Source: Chthoniobacterales bacterium
GTDB lineage: Bacteria; Verrucomicrobiota; Verrucomicrobiia; Chthoniobacterales; UBA10450
Direction: 5' to 3'
Length of the DNA: 10,687 nucleotides
Assembly (NCBI GenBank): GCA_013812515.1
Contig: JACCTI010000304.1
Location: forward strand, 1 to 10,687
In this document: piece by piece, positions 6,563 through 10,687 of the stretch
Position numbering within the stretch: position 1 is the stretch's first letter
How the letters are laid out: each line of letters starts with the position of its first letter
Notes under the pieces: model-generated
Seen by the model: the letters and a program-made list of their open reading frames with translations, nothing else
Told to the model about the DNA's origin: nothing
Database searches by the model: none
Made by a program: the position numbers and the translations under genes

Positions 6563-8632
6563 TTACTTGGCACCGGAAGCGTTTTGCTTCGCGGTCCGCG
6601 CCTTGCGCGTCCGCGAAACTCTCGTGAGAACCCACGCGATGAACGCCAGCGCGAGCGCCCACGGCGCCAGAAACGCGATCCCCACGCCGACCATGCGCAG
6701 GCTCCACAGGAGCGCGGAGACACCTTGCGCAAGCGTGTGGCGAATAGTCGCGAACAGCCCGGAGTCGTCCGAGACAATGTCCGGTTGACTGTAAACTTGG
6801 ATGCTGACATCAGCCGGCGCCGTTTCTTCGTTGATCACGCCGCGGCGATCTTCACGTTGCACGCTCACGTCTTTGACTTTCCCGAGTTGCTCGAACGAAC
6901 TCACCAGCGCGGAGTAGTTCTTCATTGCAACGCGGAGCGTCAGGTTTGCATACTCCTGGCCGTCCGGATTCCGGCTGAAGGAGGAACTGCGGATTTCGGC
7001 GCCGGATTTCGCGGCGTTTTCTTTGAGGAGCGCGACCTTGTCGGAGACGGCTGAGGTGAGGATGCGCAGACTAGTCGTTTGCAGTGCCGGTTCCTGTTCG
7101 TTGCGGGAAATCGTGATCCTCAGCTCCACCTTGTCGCGCTGAACTTTCGCATTCTCAGCCATGCCCGTGCCGCCCTGCGCGATGCGATCGGTTTGCTCGT
7201 TGTAATTCTGCACGCGTCCCATGCCTTTGACGCGTCCGATGAGCGCGTCCGCTTCCTCCGGCACGATCAACAACACGAGCTGTGCGGTTACTTCGCCGGC
7301 GCTGTCGCGGTCGAGCGTGGATGAAGAGATCTGCGCCTTCGACCCGTCCACGACGCTTTTCACTTCCGCGAAGGTCTTCTCCACGTCAGTCGAGAAGAGC
7401 GCCAGCTGTGCTCGTCGTTTCAAGAGGAAGGCTGCGGGCACGTTCATGTCTTTTTCGGCCAGCGTGATCGTGACGGTCGCGAACTGGACCTGCGCATCCA
7501 TGTATTTCAATTCCCCCTGCATCTGCTCGATCTGCGCGCGCACCCGGCCGAGTTCTTTCTCTACTTCCAGGAGGTCGGCCACCTTGGTGCTCTTTGTCTG
7601 GAGAATGTCGATCAGCCGCCCCTCCATGAGGCGCGCATTCTTAAGGCGCGAGTCGGTGTCGAAATACTGCTTCGTCACGTCTTCGGTGCCGAGCGTCTGG
7701 TTTTTTAAGTCGCCGAGTCCGCGCAGTTTCAGCAGAAAGGCATTGAGCGCTTCAGGCAGAACCTTGACGACAACTTCGCCGCGCAATTTTCCGTTTGCCT
7801 GCTTCTCAGAGCTGCTCGTCGCAATGTAGCCGCGAGCTTCCGTCGCGAGAGCGGTGATCTGTTGGACCGCCTCGTCGAACTTCAGGATCTCAAGCTCGAC
7901 CCTGGCGTTGCGGACGAGCTTGCGGTTGTCAGGCGCGCCCGTTGTGGGCCCGCTCTGTTCCATATTTTCTTCCGCGACAGCTGCCGGCGCGCTGTCGTTG
8001 GCGGCGGATTCCGTCTGCGCCGCCGCTGTCTTGCGCGTTTCCGGCGCGTCGCGCTGCGCCAGTGGCTTGCTCAACATCGGTGCGGGAGCGATCCCCGCGG
8101 AATCCTCAAGCGCCGGCGCTTCTGGGGGAGGCGGATTCGCGACCGTCGAGGCGAGGCTGTCATATTCGTTTTTGGAGTCGTTGGCTCCCTTCGCCAGAGC
8201 GAGCGGCGAGCGTTCGTCGCGCGTTTCGCGGATAGCGGCGGTTCCAATACGCGATGCAGGTCCGGAGCGTTCGCCGGTAACAATTCGCCCGAGTTGAATG
8301 AGTGTAAGGAGCACCGCCGCAACTGCGGTGATTTGCGTGGCGCGCAGCCGAAAAAGAGCGGCGAGCAGACTCGTTAGGCCAGCACGCTGCGGGACTTTCC
8401 GGCGAAAGCTGGAGAGGATTCGCTGTTCGAACGCGAGGTCCGGCTTCGCTTCTTCGAGGGTGGATTCGATCATTGTGTTTATGGTGAGTTCTTCTTGGTG
8501 AAGGGCGCGACACGTTTCGCAGGTGGCGAGGTGTTCGTTGAATTGCGCGCGTTCCTCGGGCGAGAGCTGGTCGTGCACCGCGGCAGCCAGCCAGCTCTCG
8601 GTGTCGTTGTGAATGTCGTGGATGGTTGCCAT
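6563..8632 (-). CDS. Membrane anti-sigma factor: zinc-finger domain fused to three DUF4349-like repeats
   Basis: This 689-residue protein probably holds the ECF sigma factor encoded upstream. The N-terminus shows a zinc-binding anti-sigma signature, H34-x3-C38-x2-C41. A single helix near 98-117 would cross the membrane. A long Pro/Ala-rich linker (about 120-235) follows, and then a DUF4349-like module at about 238-393 whose helical hairpin (327-391) is rich in Glu, Lys and Arg. Two further lobes follow, near 421-511 and 518-621. All three share a strand pattern such as GYIATSSS (from 268), AQISSS (433) and AEIRSSS (545), followed about 20 residues later by a V/L-P or A-M turn and a G-x-V/L segment. 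A second membrane helix lies at about 644-671, before a basic tail. The start at 8632 (MATIHDIH) is preferred because the frame's longer version from 8749 runs back through palindromic repeats. No Shine-Dalgarno sequence is seen. The ligand or stress sensed is unknown. Confidence 0.85.
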   Translation of the reverse strand: MATIHDIHNDTESWLAAAVHDQLSPEERAQFNEHLATCETCRALHQEELTINTMIESTLEEAKPDLAFEQRILSSFRRKVPQRAGLTSLLAALFRLRATQITAVAAVLLTLIQLGRIVTGERSGPASRIGTAAIRETRDERSPLALAKGANDSKNEYDSLASTVANPPPPEAPALEDSAGIAPAPMLSKPLAQRDAPETRKTAAAQTESAANDSAPAAVAEENMEQSGPTTGAPDNRKLVRNARVELEILKFDEAVQQITALATEARGYIATSSSEKQANGKLRGEVVVKVLPEALNAFLLKLRGLGDLKNQTLGTEDVTKQYFDTDSRLKNARLMEGRLIDILQTKSTKVADLLEVEKELGRVRAQIEQMQGELKYMDAQVQFATVTITLAEKDMNVPAAFLLKRRAQLALFSTDVEKTFAEVKSVVDGSKAQISSSTLDRDSAGEVTAQLVLLIVPEEADALIGRVKGMGRVQNYNEQTDRIAQGGTGMAENAKVQRDKVELRITISRNEQEPALQTTSLRILTSAVSDKVALLKENAAKSGAEIRSSSFSRNPDGQEYANLTLRVAMKNYSALVSSFEQLGKVKDVSVQREDRRGVINEETAPADVSIQVYSQPDIVSDDSGLFATIRHTLAQGVSALLWSLRMVGVGIAFLAPWALALAFIAWVLTRVSRTRKARTAKQNASGAK

Positions 8633-8673
8633 ATGGTTAGGCGGCAACAGCGGTGGAGGGCCGCTCTGCGTCT

Positions 8674-8724
8674 CGGGAGCGCACGCTTCTAGCGTGCTGG
8701 TTTCGGCATTTTGCCGAAACGAAC
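8674..8724 (+). repeat. 51-nt palindromic element, left copy of an inverted pair
   Basis: It contains two perfect hairpins: GCACGCT/AGCGTGC (8681-8697, loop TCT) and GTTTCGGCA/TGCCGAAAC (8700-8720, loop TTT). The reverse complement of 8771-8821 aligns to it without gaps over 51 nt. It lies between the sigma and anti-sigma genes. It resembles a REP or BIME unit, but I cannot name the family. Confidence 0.75.
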
Positions 8725-8770
8725 TTTCTCTCGAGCGGTGTCGTCGCACGCAACGTCGGCTTGGGGCAAA

Positions 8771-8821
8771 GTTTGTTTTCGCAGAATGCGAAAACCAGCA
8801 CGCTGCCCGCGTGCGTTCCCC
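8771..8821 (-). repeat. 51-nt palindromic element, right copy of an inverted pair
   Basis: It contains GTTTTCGCA/TGCGAAAAC (8775-8795, loop GAA) and GCACGC/GCGTGC (8798-8814, loop TGCCC), both perfect. It is the inverted partner of 8674-8724, separated by 46 nt. Several differences between the copies fall at paired positions and keep the stem, for example TTTTCGCA/TGCGAAAA against TTTCGGCA/TGCCGAAA. Confidence 0.75.
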
Positions 8822-8869
8822 AGGCGTTCCGCTCGGAGAGAATCGGTGTGATGTTGTTCGCGCCCATCG

Positions 8870-9418
8870 CTACTCCATCGAAGCGAGCGCCGGCTGGAGG
8901 CGTTTGCGCATGGTTTGCAGCGCGCGTCCGAGAATACCGCGGAGCGCGCCGTTCGTTAACCCAAGAGTGCGCTCGATCGTGGCGTAATCGAGGGCGTCGA
9001 AGTAGCGCAGCATGAGCGCGACGCGATGTGTTTCGGGCAAGGCAGCGAGCGCGGCGTGCACCTGCCCATTCACATGAGCTGCGCGCGTTTCCTCTGTCGC
9101 TTCCGCCGTCGGATCCAGCGCTTCGTCCCATTCAGCTTCCAAGGGAACGGTGCGCCGGCTGCGCGCGAGATCGCGTGCGCGATGTCGCGCGATCGTGGCC
9201 AGCCAAGCCGGGAACTTCTCCGACTCGCGCACGCGCCAGCGCGATTTCCAGGCGTTCACGAATGCGTCCTGCACCACGTCTTCGGCTTCGGCGCGATTCT
9301 GAAGCACGCCAAACGCGATCGCGAAAAGCGTTCGGCTGTTCGCCCGGATAATCAGCTCGAAGGCGTCCCGATCGCCTTGAATCGCAGCCCGGTAAATGTC
9401 GCGGTCGGTAGAATCCAT
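8870..9418 (-). CDS. ECF-type sigma-70 family RNA polymerase sigma factor
   Basis: This 182-residue alternative sigma factor directs RNA polymerase to a specific promoter set and is normally held inactive by an anti-sigma factor. Region 2 spans about 16-88, with AEDVVQDAFVNAWK (44-57) as region 2.2 and the following W-x-x-x-I-A-R-x-x-A-R-D segment as 2.3/2.4. An acidic linker (about 93-115) leads to region 4 (about 118-174), where ALPETHRVALMLRYFD and a helix-turn-helix around 144-168 are visible. Regions 1 and 3 are absent, as usual for the ECF group. The zinc-finger anti-sigma gene follows on the same strand after 237 nt. That is a wide gap, since such pairs usually abut or overlap. A weak GGA lies about 8 nt before the ATG. 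The ECF subgroup cannot be fixed by eye, and I found no autoregulatory promoter motif upstream. Confidence 0.92.
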   Translation of the reverse strand: MDSTDRDIYRAAIQGDRDAFELIIRANSRTLFAIAFGVLQNRAEAEDVVQDAFVNAWKSRWRVRESEKFPAWLATIARHRARDLARSRRTVPLEAEWDEALDPTAEATEETRAAHVNGQVHAALAALPETHRVALMLRYFDALDYATIERTLGLTNGALRGILGRALQTMRKRLQPALASME

Positions 9419-9449
9419 TTAGATCCGTTCACCAGCCTAGACGCACGCC

Positions 9450-9477
9450 TTCGCGAATCCGCGCGAATTATTTTTTT
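9450..9477 (+). terminator. Intrinsic-terminator-like hairpin with T-run, no gene upstream on the same strand
   Basis: TTCGCG (9450-9455) pairs perfectly with CGCGAA (9462-9467) around the loop AATCCG, and TTATTTTTTT follows at 9468-9477. On the plus strand this is the form of a Rho-independent terminator. The nearest plus-strand gene ends at 6545, so it would stop antisense transcription over the sigma operon. Read on the minus strand, the A-tract could instead be an AT-rich promoter element for the sigma gene. Confidence 0.4.
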
Positions 9478-9546
9478 AGCGCACTCTCCACACCGCGCGT
9501 CCCAGTGCATTGCGGAAACTGATTTCGGCCCCAAAATGCGAGTTGT

Positions 9547-9569
9547 AGCCGGGAGCGCTGGCCCCGGCT
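9547..9569. repeat. GC-rich inverted repeat
   Basis: AGCCGGG (9547-9553) and CCCGGCT (9563-9569) form a perfect 7-bp stem with a 9-nt loop. It is followed within 15 nt by another palindrome. This is probably part of a dispersed intergenic repeat, but no second copy exists in the window. Confidence 0.45.
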
Positions 9570-9582
9570 GCCGGAAATGGCC

Positions 9583-9594
9583 GGTGCGCGCACC
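9583..9594. repeat. 12-bp perfect palindrome
   Basis: GGTGCGCGCACC is a perfect two-fold palindrome. It could be a protein-binding site or part of the palindrome-rich repeat around it. Its position is about 170 bp before the sigma gene start codon, and nothing else ties it to regulation. Confidence 0.35.
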
Positions 9595-9724
9595 CGGACT
9601 GTTAGGAGTAGCCGCGTTCGCGTCGCCGGGGTCAGGTTGTCCGCCGCGACTGGACGACGCCGGTATTTTACATGCGAGTTCCCTCGCCGTCTCCGCGGCT
9701 CGAGACGACAAAAGTGCAACGGGA

Positions 9725-9738
9725 GGAGCGTCAGCTCC
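9725..9738. repeat. Short hairpin in the intergenic region
   Basis: GGAGC (9725-9729) and GCTCC (9734-9738) pair around a GTCA tetraloop. It lies downstream of the L,D-transpeptidase stop codon by about 160 nt on the minus strand. It has no T-run, so a terminator role is not supported. Confidence 0.35.
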
Positions 9739-9895
9739 GCTTCGCACCCCGAAGGAGTCAGCGCGTGGGAAATCTCGACGATGGTCCCCTGGTAATGACG
9801 GCGCGCTGCGCCATCCACGAGTGCGGAAAGCCAGTTGCGCTATCGGACGGTCACCCAGCAGCCATGCGCGCCGGACATTGCAACGCGGCGTCTAC

Positions 9896-10687
9896 CTAGA
9901 ATATTTCGACGACGTTGCCTTCAGTCACCAAATCCTTAATTCGCGCCGCATCCCAGTTCGCGGTGCGGATGCAGCCGTGGCTCGCGGCTCGCCCGATCGT
10001 CTCTGGATTATTAGTCCCATGGACGCCGACATGCGGTTTGTTCAAACCCATCCAAAGAACGCCGACTGGATTATTTGGTCCGGCTGGCAGGTTGTAGAAC
10101 TTCTCCGTTCGCACCCCTGAGTTCAAGACTCCTTCGTCGTGGCGGAACCATGGCAGCGTCGCGATACCCAGAATTTTCCACGCGCCAATCGGCGCTGGCA
10201 GTGTGCTAGAGCCTGGGGTGATCGGAAACTCTGCAATGAGTTTGCCGGCTTCGTGGATCTCGAGGAAGCGTTCGTGCGTATCGACGATGACCTTCCGCGA
10301 CGCGAACTGTGGATTGTCCGGCATAAAGCCCTCCCGCAGATCTTCGATCTTGAATGGATTTACATTCGGCACCTTAACCGTGTCGCCGGGCGTGAGTTGA
10401 TCGAGATTCATGCCCGGGTTCAGCTTGCGAATGAAGGCCTCGGCGGCGTGAAAGCGTTCGCACACGAGCTCGAGGAGCGAGCCGTATTTCAACGCCTTCA
10501 GCTTCGCCTGCTCGGATGGCTTTCCTGAGGTGAGCCCGACAAAATTCTCCGCCTCGGGTGGGATCACCCACGTTGTGAACGCCTTTGGCACTTCGGCGAG
10601 AAATGAGGCATCGACTGCGCCGCTCGTGGGCATTTTATTCGCGCGTTTGTAGGCGAGAAGCGCTTTCCGAAAAAACTCGCCCATCTG
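9896..10687 (-). CDS. L,D-transpeptidase (YkuD family) with LysM-like domain, 5' end outside the window
   Basis: This periplasmic enzyme would form 3-3 peptidoglycan cross-links or attach proteins to the wall through a catalytic cysteine. Residues are numbered from the first visible Met (10684). The catalytic block runs from H222-G223-T to S235-H236-G237-C238-I-R240, with Cys238 as nucleophile. A LysM-like peptidoglycan-binding segment spans about 67-107, beginning YGSLLELVCERF and closing LTPGDTVKVP. The first 30 residues resemble the end of a peptidoglycan-binding helical repeat (ALLAYKRANKMP). The frame stays open upstream of that Met to the window edge. The true start, presumably with a signal peptide, therefore lies beyond 10687, and the Met at 10684 is probably internal. 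The gene reads toward the sigma gene but is 477 nt away from it, so a shared operon is unlikely. Confidence 0.92.
   Translation of the reverse strand, partial: QMGEFFRKALLAYKRANKMPTSGAVDASFLAEVPKAFTTWVIPPEAENFVGLTSGKPSEQAKLKALKYGSLLELVCERFHAAEAFIRKLNPGMNLDQLTPGDTVKVPNVNPFKIEDLREGFMPDNPQFASRKVIVDTHERFLEIHEAGKLIAEFPITPGSSTLPAPIGAWKILGIATLPWFRHDEGVLNSGVRTEKFYNLPAGPNNPVGVLWMGLNKPHVGVHGTNNPETIGRAASHGCIRTANWDAARIKDLVTEGNVVEIF

Larger units (their letters stand above)
9419..9895. other. 477-nt intergenic region with palindromes and no convincing gene
   Basis: This stretch separates the sigma gene from the L,D-transpeptidase gene upstream. Several open frames cross it on both strands, but their products are Arg-, Pro- and Ala-rich and show no recognisable domain, so I do not call them. 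It holds a hairpin followed by a T-run on the plus strand (9450-9477), three GC-rich palindromes (9547-9569, 9583-9594, 9725-9738) and an A-rich tract on the minus strand 5' of the sigma gene. The sigma promoter must be here or further upstream. Confidence 0.6.

Noticed and set aside
8633..8749. 5' extension of the anti-sigma frame to an ATG at 8749
   Set aside because: The extra 39 residues translate the left palindromic element. The zinc-finger domain begins naturally after the ATG at 8632.
8661..8834. CCGCTC at 8661-8666 and 8829-8834 as a target-site duplication around the palindromic pair
   Set aside because: The copies are not directly at the element ends (8674 and 8821), and a 6-mer match is easily due to chance.
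9026..10120. Long plus-strand open frame of 364 codons
   Set aside because: It lies opposite the sigma gene and the L,D-transpeptidase and crosses the palindrome-rich intergenic region. The product has no recognisable domain. It is a GC-rich shadow frame.
1..10687. CRISPR array, tRNA, rRNA, riboswitch or transposase gene
   Set aside because: None was seen. The repeats present are short palindromes without regular spacing, and no frame shows transposase or integrase motifs.

Overview
The window looks like a chromosomal segment of a high-GC bacterium. I suspect a member of the Verrucomicrobiota (Chthoniobacterales-like). The hints are the CGWS glutaredoxin, the extended aromatic amino acid hydroxylase, the zinc-finger anti-sigma factor fused to DUF4349-like lobes, start codons that mostly lack a Shine-Dalgarno sequence, and palindromic repeats scattered between genes. 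This placement is inference and rests on no single diagnostic marker.

Layout. Positions 1-989 (minus strand) carry the end of a type I restriction-modification operon: an hsdM missing its 5' part, overlapping by 11 nt the first codons of hsdS, which runs off the left edge. Divergently, 1121-1456 (plus) encodes a small CGWS glutaredoxin closed by a strong hairpin terminator, and 1594-3768 (plus) encodes a class A penicillin-binding protein (PBP1A type). Facing it is an aromatic amino acid (phenylalanine) hydroxylase with a long C-terminal extension, best started at 5601 on the minus strand. A polytopic membrane protein, possibly UbiA-like, is at 5640-6545 (plus), and palindromic repeats overlap its first codons. 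The right third is on the minus strand: a membrane anti-sigma factor with three DUF4349-like repeats (6563-8632), an ECF sigma factor (8870-9418), a 477-nt stretch with no convincing gene (9419-9895), and a LysM-containing YkuD L,D-transpeptidase (9896 to the right edge).

How the genes fit together. The sigma and anti-sigma genes form a probable two-gene regulatory operon, unusually interrupted by two 51-nt inverted palindromic elements. PBP1A and the L,D-transpeptidase both make or remodel peptidoglycan, so an envelope theme is possible, but no shared operon shows it. The restriction-modification fragment is an accessory piece next to housekeeping genes, and its hsdM is probably not functional as it stands.

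No tRNA, rRNA, CRISPR array, transposase or prophage gene was seen. The observations most worth following are the repeat-built anti-sigma factor, the paired palindromic element between it and its sigma gene, and the truncation junction of hsdM.
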